Source of the DNA: Caryophanales bacterium UBA6768 | GTDB lineage: Bacteria > Bacillota > Bacilli > Bacillales_D > Amphibacillaceae | Assembly: GCA_002453315.1 (NCBI GenBank) | Contig: DKGO01000168.1 | Span: forward strand, 1 to 64,000 | DNA: 64,000 bases | Direction of reading: 5' to 3' | Made by a program: the position numbers and the translations under genes | The notes under the pieces: model-generated | What the model was told of the DNA's origin: nothing | The model's database searches: none | Seen by the model: only the letters and a program-made list of their open reading frames with translations | Shown: piece after piece, positions 8,016 through 17,289 of the stretch | Layout of the letters: every line of letters starts with the position of its first letter | Position numbering within the stretch: the first letter of the stretch is position 1

Positions 8016-10487
8016 TCATATTTGTATGGGTAATGCTTCCCACACTCGCATATCTTCCTGCCCTAATGACCAAATGGCAATGCCTCGTAATTTCCACCTG
8101 TAAGCTGCCTCATTTGCCCAATAAACCAAGCTATCAACATCTTGATAATAAAGAATTGAAAAACCATCCGCATCTCCTAAAAATAAACGTGATATCCAAA
8201 GGTTAATGTCCTTTGGTTTTATTTTGACGGTATAATCATTTCCCGCAATTAGTGGTAATTCTTGTGAGTGAAAGAAATCATAATCCATTGATATATCATC
8301 ATTTCTTGTGCTTATCTCTTCCACATCATTATTTACTTTAAAGACTTGGAACTCATTATCCCAAGTAACACCTGTTCTTGGTATTCTTCCAAATTCTACT
8401 GTGTTTCCATTTGGAAAAGTTATATCTACACTTTCATATGGTTCGTATGTCCATGCATCTCCTAAACGAAGTAAGTCAGATATCATGCGGTTATCTGAAC
8501 GAATTCCTGCAGAGCCTCCACTGAAATCATTTATATCCACTTTAAATCTGAATGTGTTTGCTGCCCCGGAATACACCCTGACAGAATTATTACGAATTCG
8601 CATTTCAATCGTGTACAGATTAGGAGCAGTTCGTAAATTAGCGTTTGATGTTCGTTCAATTTGAACATTATAACTACCCAGTAATGAATTACTTTTATAC
8701 AACTCTAGACGTTGAGAAGTATAATTTAAACAGCAAAACAAATCTCCACAAAAAACTCCTGCTCTCCCACTTCCGTTTTGTGGGAATCCAATTCTTGCTC
8801 TAATGTGTATATCTTTAAAATCTGAATATCTCCATGTCAATTCACCTTTTCCATCAAGCTGTGCATAAGGACGTGGATTGTTAAAATCATCTTTTTTCCA
8901 TACTTCCCATTCACCGCTTAGGGTTGTCCAATAATTGCTAGGCAGCGGATTTTCATCCCTGAAATCTTCGTACCAAATGAGGGCTGAGTCTGGCTTTCTT
9001 CTCAACACTTCAGTCGTTAATTTAAATGCCTGATCGGGTTCCACCAGTTGACCATTTACCCCTTTAAATTTCCTCGGAGCAAGTAAGAATTCCGCTTCCC
9101 CTGCACTGGATGATTGCCTGAAGTCTGAGCAGACTCTAAAACCATAAAACTGAACACCAGGAATTCCTGCTTTAACTTTAATCGTATGTGTACCTACTGA
9201 TAAGGATACATTCTTCTTTAACGTTAACCAACAAGTCGTTCTCCAATAAGGCCACCATAGCCTACTCTCTTTAATAGTTGTTTCATCATTATCAATTGAA
9301 ATTTTAATTGTATTTTTATCCCAAAAGGGAAAACCAATTCTCACTGCAATGTCATAAGTTCCACTAGATTGCAAAGTGAAATTATAGGTCGTTTCACCGT
9401 TCTCTCCAAGAGTAACCATCTGAGAGGAATCAGATACAATTCCCGCATGACTATCATAATTACTCCCTAGACGTTCAATAAATATATTTCCGAACTCTGT
9501 CTTTTGTTGTTTACTATATGCTGTTAAAAAACTTCTTCTGTTATAATCTTCTGCAATTAATGGATTGGTTCGTGCAATCGCATCTGGACCTTCCATATAA
9601 TCATAAACATGCGGCAGTGCCCATGGGGTTTTATCGTAATCATCCCAATAAGCAATGATAGGAATCATCGGTTGCGGTGGTGCATCATTAGTAAAATTAT
9701 AACCACCTGTCATCCAAAGCTGTGCTGCATAATACGTATTAGATGTACCACGATAAACCCTATTTAAATTTTGTGGAGTATCATCAATTCGCCAGTTCCA
9801 ACCGTAACCTGGAAGACCTAAGAATATCTTCTTTGGAGACATGACGCTTGTTGCATAATTATAAATACCTTCCAACCAATCTCGAGGAGAAACGGGCCCT
9901 GGAGCGGAGCCTGCCCAAGCCATCCCATAACTCATAATCGCAGCCGTATCACAATAAGGATCTAAGTCTTCATAAACACACCAGTTTTCTCCACCCACCG
10001 AACCTTGAATCCCTGTCATTCCAGGTAAGCAGATATTGACTAGTTTTGATGAGTCATGTTGTTTGACAGTTTGATAGATATCTTTAAACAGGAGGTTCGC
10101 AGCATCTTTATTTTCATAACCACCACCACGTTCCAAATCAATATCAACACCATCACACCATGGATACTTATTCATGATTCGAACGATTTCAGATAAAAAC
10201 TTATCCTTTGCACCATTTGTGTTATTTCTGATTGCTGTAAATATAGATGCCGTTCCATGATTCATGATTGTTAGCAACCACTTTATATGCGGCCATTTAT
10301 TGACATATGGCATCATGCTCAATATGCTTGTACCTGTTTCTTTAATTGTTCCTGTGATATCTACTTCGAATGTAAATATACCGACCGTATCAAGCCTATC
10401 ACCATAATTATTTAATGCTTCGTACATTCTTGCATTTCCCATGAAACTCCACACCATTGTCTTTTTGCCTTCTAGATATTGACTCAT
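8016..10487 (-). CDS. Tail-associated GH18 glycosidase with inserted carbohydrate-binding modules
   Basis: An 823-residue protein. Residues 10-330 are a family-18 glycosyl hydrolase barrel: CDGVDIDLERG carries the DxxDxDxE motif with the catalytic acid Glu119, and MSYGMAWAGSAPGP is the usual substrate strand. Residues 335-455 look like a CBM6/35-type beta-sandwich (SGTYDIAVRIGFPFW ... VGTHTIKVKAGIPGV), and about 500-680 a concanavalin-like layer. The last 50 residues (YYQDVDSLVYWA ... RGIAIWSLGQED) again have the form of the final strand and helix of a GH18 barrel, so the barrel may be closed by the far C-terminus. As part of the tail operon it is probably a tail-tip appendage that degrades or binds surface glycan during adsorption. 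It overlaps the next upstream gene by four bases. Confidence 0.8.
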   Translation of the reverse strand: MSQYLEGKKTMVWSFMGNARMYEALNNYGDRLDTVGIFTFEVDITGTIKETGTSILSMMPYVNKWPHIKWLLTIMNHGTASIFTAIRNNTNGAKDKFLSEIVRIMNKYPWCDGVDIDLERGGGYENKDAANLLFKDIYQTVKQHDSSKLVNICLPGMTGIQGSVGGENWCVYEDLDPYCDTAAIMSYGMAWAGSAPGPVSPRDWLEGIYNYATSVMSPKKIFLGLPGYGWNWRIDDTPQNLNRVYRGTSNTYYAAQLWMTGGYNFTNDAPPQPMIPIIAYWDDYDKTPWALPHVYDYMEGPDAIARTNPLIAEDYNRRSFLTAYSKQQKTEFGNIFIERLGSNYDSHAGIVSDSSQMVTLGENGETTYNFTLQSSGTYDIAVRIGFPFWDKNTIKISIDNDETTIKESRLWWPYWRTTCWLTLKKNVSLSVGTHTIKVKAGIPGVQFYGFRVCSDFRQSSSAGEAEFLLAPRKFKGVNGQLVEPDQAFKLTTEVLRRKPDSALIWYEDFRDENPLPSNYWTTLSGEWEVWKKDDFNNPRPYAQLDGKGELTWRYSDFKDIHIRARIGFPQNGSGRAGVFCGDLFCCLNYTSQRLELYKSNSLLGSYNVQIERTSNANLRTAPNLYTIEMRIRNNSVRVYSGAANTFRFKVDINDFSGGSAGIRSDNRMISDLLRLGDAWTYEPYESVDITFPNGNTVEFGRIPRTGVTWDNEFQVFKVNNDVEEISTRNDDISMDYDFFHSQELPLIAGNDYTVKIKPKDINLWISRLFLGDADGFSILYYQDVDSLVYWANEAAYRWKLRGIAIWSLGQEDMRVWEALPIQI

Positions 10488-11065
10488 TGCTTGCCACTTC
10501 CTTCTTGCATTTCCTGGAATTCAAATAAAACTCGTGCTGCTTTTCCTTCTTCGAGTTCTACAATATGTTTACTATCAGATGCTGCGGTATATTGATAGAA
10601 CCCTTCTTTTTCTGTTTTGGTTTGATTTCGCAACGCTTGTCTACTTGAAGCCAATAATGAAAATGTGTCATCTGGATTTGCTGCAGCTTTAAATTTCATA
10701 TAGTGGGATCCATATCCTTGCGAAAGTTTGATACTTCCCGCTTTCATCGATTGAAGGGGCGTGATATGACAATCCAGTCCTGCAGATGTTGTTCCCAGAT
10801 TAAATATAACAATCGTTTCTTTACTTCTAACCACTCCGTTATAAAAACGAACTGGGACAATAGCATTTTCTTCTCTGTACTTTTCAAGTGAGGTTTCTGT
10901 ATTTAAGACATAGCCTGTTAATTTATCGCCCTCTTGAAGCTGAACATCAGTATAATAAATTGACCCGGTACAATCAGTTACGAATAATTCTATTGTAATA
11001 TTCACGATCCTTTTATCTTCTTTCACACGTATCGTTTCACTAAATCGAGTAAATTGTATCGCCAT
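10484..11065 (-). CDS. Tail appendage-associated structural protein (unknown)
   Basis: A 193-residue protein without a recognised enzymatic motif. Residues 18-55 (RIVNITIELFVTDCTGSIYY ... LQEGDKLTGYVLNTE) closely resemble the short protein encoded just upstream (11075-11269), so both share a beta-rich module with a DCTGxxYxTDxxLQ signature. The rest looks like a beta-strand domain with a charged C-terminus. Position between the tail spike and the GH18 protein suggests a base-plate or tail-fibre component; a more exact role is not visible. Confidence 0.7.
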   Translation of the reverse strand: MAIQFTRFSETIRVKEDKRIVNITIELFVTDCTGSIYYTDVQLQEGDKLTGYVLNTETSLEKYREENAIVPVRFYNGVVRSKETIVIFNLGTTSAGLDCHITPLQSMKAGSIKLSQGYGSHYMKFKAAANPDDTFSLLASSRQALRNQTKTEKEGFYQYTAASDSKHIVELEEGKAARVLFEFQEMQEGSGKQ

Positions 11066-11074
11066 TCAAATCAC

Positions 11075-11269
11075 CTAACCATCGAGAGTCCACTTTATTT
11101 CTGATACATGCCCAACCCACCCAGTAGCGATTGAGCCACCTTGCAATAGAAGATCCGTAAAATATACAGTTCCAGTACAATCTCTTACAAATAAACGGAT
11201 TGTGATTCTTCTAATTTTTCCTGAACCTTTAGGATTTATTCCATGTGCAGTTTGAGTTAAAAACACCAT
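11075..11269 (-). CDS. Short tail appendage-associated protein (unknown)
   Basis: A 64-residue protein starting at the ATG at 11269, with GAGGTG upstream; the further in-frame GTG would lie inside that ribosome-binding site. It consists almost only of the module RRITIRLFVRDCTGTVYFTD that also begins the next gene (10484-11065). It is likely an adaptor or small structural protein of the tail tip that arose by duplication. No function is known to me. Confidence 0.65.
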   Translation of the reverse strand: MVFLTQTAHGINPKGSGKIRRITIRLFVRDCTGTVYFTDLLLQGGSIATGWVGHVSEIKWTLDG

Positions 11270-11280
11270 TTTAAGCACCT

Positions 11281-13800
11281 CTAATATAAATCAATAATTC
11301 TCTTTTCAATCGATCCATCTTCGTATTCAATTTCCACTTCAATCCCTACTTGCCCATTTGGTCCTTTCTCTAGATTTTCAGAACCTATTTGTGCGGATAT
11401 TGTATAATTCTTTCGATTTGCTGGGTATACAGTTTGATACATAGATTTCGTCATTCCCAAAACACCTTCAGCTTTAAATGAAGCATCACCACTTGCACCG
11501 TTATTAGAGTCAACTGTAAAACCAGAATTCACCCAATACGTAAATCCATCATCTGCCCTTGAATTTCTCAAATGATTAAACGGTACTAAATCTTTTATTT
11601 CCTGCCGATCAAGCACATCTGTGTCATGTAGCATATCTGCAGCCTTATCCCACTGGGCTGATGAATCACCTAATTCTTTTAATTTCGTTGACAGTTCAAT
11701 CACTGTTTTCCATGGTTCTTGTAAGTTATATTGTCTGCGTACAATACGAGTTTTCACTTGTAAGTTTAATTCTTTATCGTTTACCGTAACGATATCTCCT
11801 AAATCCCACTCTTCGTGTTCATAACCCGTTAGAACAGACAAGTCCATTGCTGTTAAAACATACGACACTCTCGGTTTTGCATATTGTCCTAATCTCATAC
11901 TTGCAAATTCCAACATTTGATAAGGATTGCTAAATGATGAGGCATCAAGTGTTGCAATTCGAACTTCCGATGTAAAACTATAATCCTCTACATATGCTTT
12001 GTTATTATTGATAGATGAAAATGTCATGCCATCTTTACCGTATGCGTATAATCTTGTCACTAAACTTCTTGTATCCACTGTTCTTTGAATACTTTTCATA
12101 TTCTTTTTATAACTAAATAACGCACCACTATCTTTCCCGCCAAATGTCAGTAAATGAACTAAACGATTCGCACTATCAAAAATTAAATCTCCACCATGGA
12201 TATTTTGCACTTCTCGTAATATAGATAATGCATTTTTCTCCTCTGATTCCCACGTCCGCTTTGTAGTTACATTCACATTTCCAACAGACCACTCCGTTCC
12301 TTCTAACGCATATTTCATTGGGACATCAGCAGTATCCACGTTAAATTCAATAGGCTGTTTGTCCGTACTAAAAGCTAAGTCATAAAAATCTGCTTCTGCA
12401 TATACGTGAGTGATGATATTACCTTCTTGGCTTTTTTCATCCGTTATCGTTCGTATGCGATACACATCGTCTACGATTTGAATTTGTTTTTCGTTTTCAA
12501 TACTTTCCCTTTTTAAATCATGAAAAGGAATCTTAAACTCTAAGATGTCAGCACCATTAATTTCACTTGTAACAATGACATCAAACGCATTTTCTAAAAC
12601 TGCATCCCATGCTCCATTACTATCCAAAACGACAGGCCTAGCAAATCCAAGCTTTTCATAGGCGGGTTTTGGGATATCATGCAATACAACTTCTATTAGT
12701 TTCGGTGTTTTCGTTTCATCTTCTGTCGTTAAAGTAATTCGATAGCGGATATAGGCTCTATTAGGTGAAATTAATTCACCTGTTGGTCCAATTGTTTGCC
12801 ACGAAGTCCAATCCTCAAGGTCATCTGATGTGGATGTTTCTACTAAACTAATCGCAGTTGTTCCAGCAATATATTCACTAGTTACTGAAACTCTACCATT
12901 GCCACCTAAACTACACTCTTTAGGTACTGTATAGAGCACACCACTACTTGGATATTTGTTATCCTCTTGCTTTAAAACAACAGCACCTGGCTCTTTTAAT
13001 GCATCGACTTGAGCTGCACTATCCGCACCATTTGCTTGAATAGAAGATTTAAAATATAGGTGTATATCTTCCATTGTTAACTTTGAATCTTTCTCAAAAA
13101 ACCAATCATCGAAACCACCTGCATAGTAATACGTATCTTGTAACATCCCCATCACAATATCAGCGGTACATTCCCCATTCAATACACCTGTATAACTTCT
13201 TACAGGTGATTGCCAAGTTGCCCCATTCGAGCGATCGCCGATAAAGTTTTGAATTGTTTTATCAGCCTTATTTATGATTGTTGTGATAAAATACCAACCA
13301 TTATTTACAAAGCTAATACTTGGTGTCTCGGATGTATCATAAATTAATGTCCCAGCATTGTTATAAAGCATTAATCGTAGTCTACCTTGATATAAAGATA
13401 TATAGAAAATTGGTTGTCCTGGTCCATTTCTTGTACTAAATATAGGAATAAATGTTTGACCGATTGAATAGGTTGTTGGATTTATCCAGCCACCGACAAC
13501 AATTTTCTCCCCTAAATCAGTAAAAAAGCTACCATCATTGGTAGCGGTGAGATACGTCTTTTCACTTGTTGGATTGACAATATTCTGCCTGAAAAATCGC
13601 CCAAACTTCCCTGCCACTAAACTGGCAGATGTTCCAGACCAATTTGATATAGTAAAATGATGATTATTTGTGCCACTATCTATCAGCTTACTTTCATTTG
13701 GTTGTGATTCATTAAAACGCCATAATGCAACTGTTTCATCATGAATCGGAAACTCACCAGTAAAATCTGTTTGAGATGTTACAACCGATTTAATCGCCAT
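11281..13800 (-). CDS. Tail spike / tail-associated minor structural protein with LamG-like domain
   Basis: An 839-residue tail protein. Residues 20-250 (DETVALWRFNES ... DDWFFEKDSKLTMEDI) have the pattern of a concanavalin/LamG glycan-binding domain. Residues about 380-700 (ILEFKIPFHD, IENEKQIQIVDDVYRI, NPYQMLEFASMRLGQYAKP) match the Tal-type N-terminal domain of phage minor structural proteins and prophage tail endopeptidases that attach to Dit. The C-terminal 120 residues are beta-rich (a TDGF/NSGFTVDS segment). It would sit at the tail tip below Dit and recognise the host surface. Having the LamG module before the Tal domain is not the commonest order. Confidence 0.8.
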   Translation of the reverse strand: MAIKSVVTSQTDFTGEFPIHDETVALWRFNESQPNESKLIDSGTNNHHFTISNWSGTSASLVAGKFGRFFRQNIVNPTSEKTYLTATNDGSFFTDLGEKIVVGGWINPTTYSIGQTFIPIFSTRNGPGQPIFYISLYQGRLRLMLYNNAGTLIYDTSETPSISFVNNGWYFITTIINKADKTIQNFIGDRSNGATWQSPVRSYTGVLNGECTADIVMGMLQDTYYYAGGFDDWFFEKDSKLTMEDIHLYFKSSIQANGADSAAQVDALKEPGAVVLKQEDNKYPSSGVLYTVPKECSLGGNGRVSVTSEYIAGTTAISLVETSTSDDLEDWTSWQTIGPTGELISPNRAYIRYRITLTTEDETKTPKLIEVVLHDIPKPAYEKLGFARPVVLDSNGAWDAVLENAFDVIVTSEINGADILEFKIPFHDLKRESIENEKQIQIVDDVYRIRTITDEKSQEGNIITHVYAEADFYDLAFSTDKQPIEFNVDTADVPMKYALEGTEWSVGNVNVTTKRTWESEEKNALSILREVQNIHGGDLIFDSANRLVHLLTFGGKDSGALFSYKKNMKSIQRTVDTRSLVTRLYAYGKDGMTFSSINNNKAYVEDYSFTSEVRIATLDASSFSNPYQMLEFASMRLGQYAKPRVSYVLTAMDLSVLTGYEHEEWDLGDIVTVNDKELNLQVKTRIVRRQYNLQEPWKTVIELSTKLKELGDSSAQWDKAADMLHDTDVLDRQEIKDLVPFNHLRNSRADDGFTYWVNSGFTVDSNNGASGDASFKAEGVLGMTKSMYQTVYPANRKNYTISAQIGSENLEKGPNGQVGIEVEIEYEDGSIEKRIIDLY

Positions 13801-13807
13801 AATAAAA

Positions 13808-14581
13808 TCACCTCCATCTACTTTGACTTAATACATGAAGTTCCGTAAATGCTGCTCCTGTACCATTTACTTTTATTTCATTACTACCAGGATATAAAAC
13901 TGGAAAATTTAACTCATCTAAAACAGATAAACCATTCCGAACCGTATTTCCACTTGTATCTGTTATTTTTGCAGTTAGTAATCCACTATCAACGATTAAT
14001 ATTTCATTTGATGATAATGGTCCATTAACTTTTAAACTTTCGCCATTTGTGGTAACCGTTAAAAATGTTGAACTTGAACTACTGATATTTCCTTTCATTC
14101 GATATATCGGGAAAGATTCTATATTGCCTAACTCCCTTTCAACTACATGGCTACCAGTAGAATTAATCGTAAATTGCTCATCTGTAATCGCATAACCATA
14201 AGGGTCTGGACAAACAAATGTAAGTTCAAAGGAACCTGCACTTCTTAATATTCGTTCACAATCCACTTCCTCTACTAAACGTGCTAAAAAATATCTGTTT
14301 GGAATATCGTCTAGCACTAATTGTTTTAATCCTAAATTAGGGTTCAACCATTCAGCTACATCATCCAACAGATGAATCACTTCGGTAAATGAATGCTGAG
14401 GAAAAATATTACAAATCACTTTGATATATTTTTCTGATGTATCTGAACCTAGATCGGCAATTCCCATTCGACCAGGTATAACTTCAAATGCATTTCTAGG
14501 AGCGGGAGAAACTTGCCAACTAACAATTCTTGCGGTGATTTTCATGTTTTTTGAATGAACTCCATCAAACGTAAACCCCAA
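13808..14581 (-). CDS. Distal tail protein (Dit)
   Basis: A 257-residue protein of the siphophage tail component family. Typical features are GFTFDGVHSKNMKI at the start, the segment EVIPGRMGIADLGSD, and a C-terminal galectin-like beta-sandwich (residues 140-257). Dit forms the hexameric hub joining the tail tube to the adsorption apparatus. The start is a TTG eight bases after AAAGGAG. It lies between tape measure and tail spike, the standard order. Confidence 0.88.
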   Translation of the reverse strand: MGFTFDGVHSKNMKITARIVSWQVSPAPRNAFEVIPGRMGIADLGSDTSEKYIKVICNIFPQHSFTEVIHLLDDVAEWLNPNLGLKQLVLDDIPNRYFLARLVEEVDCERILRSAGSFELTFVCPDPYGYAITDEQFTINSTGSHVVERELGNIESFPIYRMKGNISSSSSTFLTVTTNGESLKVNGPLSSNEILIVDSGLLTAKITDTSGNTVRNGLSVLDELNFPVLYPGSNEIKVNGTGAAFTELHVLSQSRWR

Positions 14582-14596
14582 TTATCCCACTCCTTT

Positions 14597-17218
14597 CTAA
14601 CTTGGCACGAACCTTCCTTGTGCTCGAGACCCTGTTTGAATTAAGTTATATAATTCTTGTGAAACTTTTCTAATATCATCTTCACTTCTGACAATCATTT
14701 GTTGGATTGTAATTAAGGAACCATAGCCATCTTGACTCGTTGCGATACCATTTGCCCCAACATTCACGTTTGATTGAATGTCGAAGTCTGTCGGAACTGC
14801 ATCTTGAATATCTTCAGATACTTGACTCATTGCCTTATCAAAACCAACCCCTAAACCTTGAGCCATATCATCACCAATACCAGCAAATACAGTTGATGGT
14901 GATTTAATACCAAGTAAACCTTTTACTCCACTTACAATTCCACCAACAAAATTACTGATTTTATCTTTGATCCAAGTAACCATAGAGGCAATTCCATCCC
15001 AAAGACCACGTACAATATTTCGACCGATATCGACAATTGCAATTGCTGCTTTTCCTATTCCCGTAATTAATGCCATCACAATTTGTGGTAAAGCAGCGAC
15101 CAGGGAAGGTATAGCTTTAATTATGCCAACTACTAATTGCAAAATGATACGGATCCCCATATCGATAATCATCGGTAAGTTTGAGGTAATAAAGTTAATA
15201 ATGGAATTTATTATTTGTGGTAAGGCAGCTATCAATCTAGGTAAAGCTGCAACAATACCTTCAGCTAAAGCCATAATAATTCGAAGAGCCGCATTTAATA
15301 TTTGTCCTAAATTATTGATTAACGTATCTACAATTAAAATGATTGCATCTATAACCGCTGGAATTAGCTGTGGCAAGGCACCTGCTATCCCATTCGCTAA
15401 TGCGATAACAATTTGGATGGCCGCTTCAATTAAAATAGGTAAATTTTCAATAATAAATTCCGCAACAGTTGTTACTAAATATACGACCATTTCAACTAAC
15501 GGCTCGATATTCCCTACAATCGCCTCAATAATTCCTGTTAATAAAGCAATCGCACCTTCTAATAAAGGTGGCAGTAAAGTAGGCAAAAGTTCTACCAATA
15601 CATTCACCAGCTCTGTTAGCATTGTGGCTATCATATCAATGGCACCCGGGATATACTCTGTAATTCGATTAATTCCTTGAATTAAAAAAGATGATATTCT
15701 CTCGCCTATAGCGGTAATATCACCTTCTTGAAATCCATCATTTAATATTTCAGTTATATCTCGAACTAATTCTGTCACATCACCAACTGCCCCTTGGGCC
15801 ATTTCTGCAAACTGTTCTCCGATAACGATTTGTAGTCCTTCATAAGCTGACTTTAGACTCCGAACTGAACCTGCTAAACCACTTTCCATGGTATCCGACA
15901 TTTGCTGTGCGGCACCATCAGCATTTTCAAGTTCCTTATATAGGTTATTCATCTCATCGCCAGTTCCAGATAGTAATGCATTAACGCCCGCTAGATCTTG
16001 TTTATTGAAAATATTACTTAATGCGTTCATTTTATCTGCTTCTGACAATCCATCAAGTTCTTTATTTAAATCAGTAAATATGTCGTTCATATCTCGAATA
16101 TTCCCTGATGAATCAGTGACGCTTATGCCCAGACCTTCTAATTCTTTTGCAGCAGCCGATGTGGGAGATGTCAAAGACATAATGATGTTTCTAAGTTTCG
16201 TTCCACCTTCTGCGCCTTTTATCCCGCGGTTCGCTAGGACTCCCAACATCACATTCAAAGTATCTAAATCTTGCCCAGCATTTTTCATTGTCGCTCCCGC
16301 AACAAGTATTCCTTCACCTAATTGCTGTACATCTGTGTTTGACTTTTGTGACGTCTTCGCCATTTTGTCCATGTACATGTCCATATCAGCGATTTCAAGG
16401 CCTAAAGCAGCCATGGAGTCTGTAACCAAATCAGATGCTCTTGCTAAATCCATATCACCCGCCGCAGCAAGTGTAAGCACACCTGGAAGTGCTCCTATCG
16501 CCTGTTCTGTATCATATCCCGCTAAAGCAAGATAATTTAATGCCTCAGCTGATTCTGATGCTGAGAAACGTGTACTTGCTCCCGCATCTTTTGCTGCTTG
16601 AGATAATTTATTGAAGGCTACTTCCCCTTCTTCACCGGCTAGTCCCATCGTTGCCTGAACTTGCTTCATGGCATCTTCATATTCGCCATAAACATTTAAA
16701 GAGTCCTTTATAAACTTACCTGATGCGACTGCCCCAGTTCCGATTGCAGCCATTGCCGCAGCCGCTGCTTTTAAACCGGCTACTAATACTTTACCTGCAA
16801 TATCACCCGCTGTTTTTAAACCATTCACAAGTTTTTCTACTTTTTCTCGATTAAGATTCTTTACTTCTTCTTGTGAGTCCTTCAGTTCACGTTCTAAGTT
16901 ATTTAACTCAGCATTCGCATTATTTAACTGGGTTTGCCAAGAAAGTGTTCTTCTATCATTTTCTCCAAAGGATTCAGCAGCATTGGCAAGAGCCTTTTCT
17001 AGTGTTGATACTTTTTCCTTTTGTGCATCAATCTCTTTATTTAATACTGCATTTCTCGCTGTTATAGCTTTAATCGATTTATCATTTCTATCAAATTCTG
17101 ATGTCACTAATTTCATTTCAGAACCTAACACTCTGAAACTTTGGTTAATTTCCCGTAGAGATTTCTTGAATTCACGTTCTCCTTCAACACCAATTTTAAG
17201 CCCAAAATTGTCTGCCAT
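14597..17218 (-). CDS. Tail tape measure protein
   Basis: An 873-residue protein that sets tail length and is ejected with DNA. N-terminal residues 1-140 are coiled coil (a KSLREINQSF helix and long Glu/Lys/Asn heptads). A TP901-type core region follows (GAVASGKFIKDSLNVYGEYEDA; STRFSASESAEALNYLALAG). From about residue 480 to 750 are long hydrophobic repeats rich in Ile/Leu/Ala (ITEILNDGF ... LPQIINSIINFITSNLPMII). The C-terminus carries GIKSPSTVFAGIGDDMAQGL, a conserved tape-measure motif. The ATG at 17218 is preceded by GGAGG at 7 bases; an in-frame upstream codon at 17254 lacks this. Confidence 0.92.
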   Translation of the reverse strand: MADNFGLKIGVEGEREFKKSLREINQSFRVLGSEMKLVTSEFDRNDKSIKAITARNAVLNKEIDAQKEKVSTLEKALANAAESFGENDRRTLSWQTQLNNANAELNNLERELKDSQEEVKNLNREKVEKLVNGLKTAGDIAGKVLVAGLKAAAAAMAAIGTGAVASGKFIKDSLNVYGEYEDAMKQVQATMGLAGEEGEVAFNKLSQAAKDAGASTRFSASESAEALNYLALAGYDTEQAIGALPGVLTLAAAGDMDLARASDLVTDSMAALGLEIADMDMYMDKMAKTSQKSNTDVQQLGEGILVAGATMKNAGQDLDTLNVMLGVLANRGIKGAEGGTKLRNIIMSLTSPTSAAAKELEGLGISVTDSSGNIRDMNDIFTDLNKELDGLSEADKMNALSNIFNKQDLAGVNALLSGTGDEMNNLYKELENADGAAQQMSDTMESGLAGSVRSLKSAYEGLQIVIGEQFAEMAQGAVGDVTELVRDITEILNDGFQEGDITAIGERISSFLIQGINRITEYIPGAIDMIATMLTELVNVLVELLPTLLPPLLEGAIALLTGIIEAIVGNIEPLVEMVVYLVTTVAEFIIENLPILIEAAIQIVIALANGIAGALPQLIPAVIDAIILIVDTLINNLGQILNAALRIIMALAEGIVAALPRLIAALPQIINSIINFITSNLPMIIDMGIRIILQLVVGIIKAIPSLVAALPQIVMALITGIGKAAIAIVDIGRNIVRGLWDGIASMVTWIKDKISNFVGGIVSGVKGLLGIKSPSTVFAGIGDDMAQGLGVGFDKAMSQVSEDIQDAVPTDFDIQSNVNVGANGIATSQDGYGSLITIQQMIVRSEDDIRKVSQELYNLIQTGSRAQGRFVPS

Positions 17219-17289
17219 ACTGCCACCTCCCATCCACAGCAAGTAAAAAAGCACCTCATTGTTTTGAGATGCTAGTAGAAACTTTAAAT

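Noticed and set aside
7822..8097. Minus-strand frame of 91 codons between holin and GH18 gene
   Set aside because: It runs in another frame through the terminator and both neighbouring genes and has no recognisable content.
14967..16535. Long plus-strand frames (237 and 215 codons)
   Set aside because: Both are antisense shadows of the repetitive tape measure gene; the repeated Ile/Ala/Ser content mirrors its repeats.
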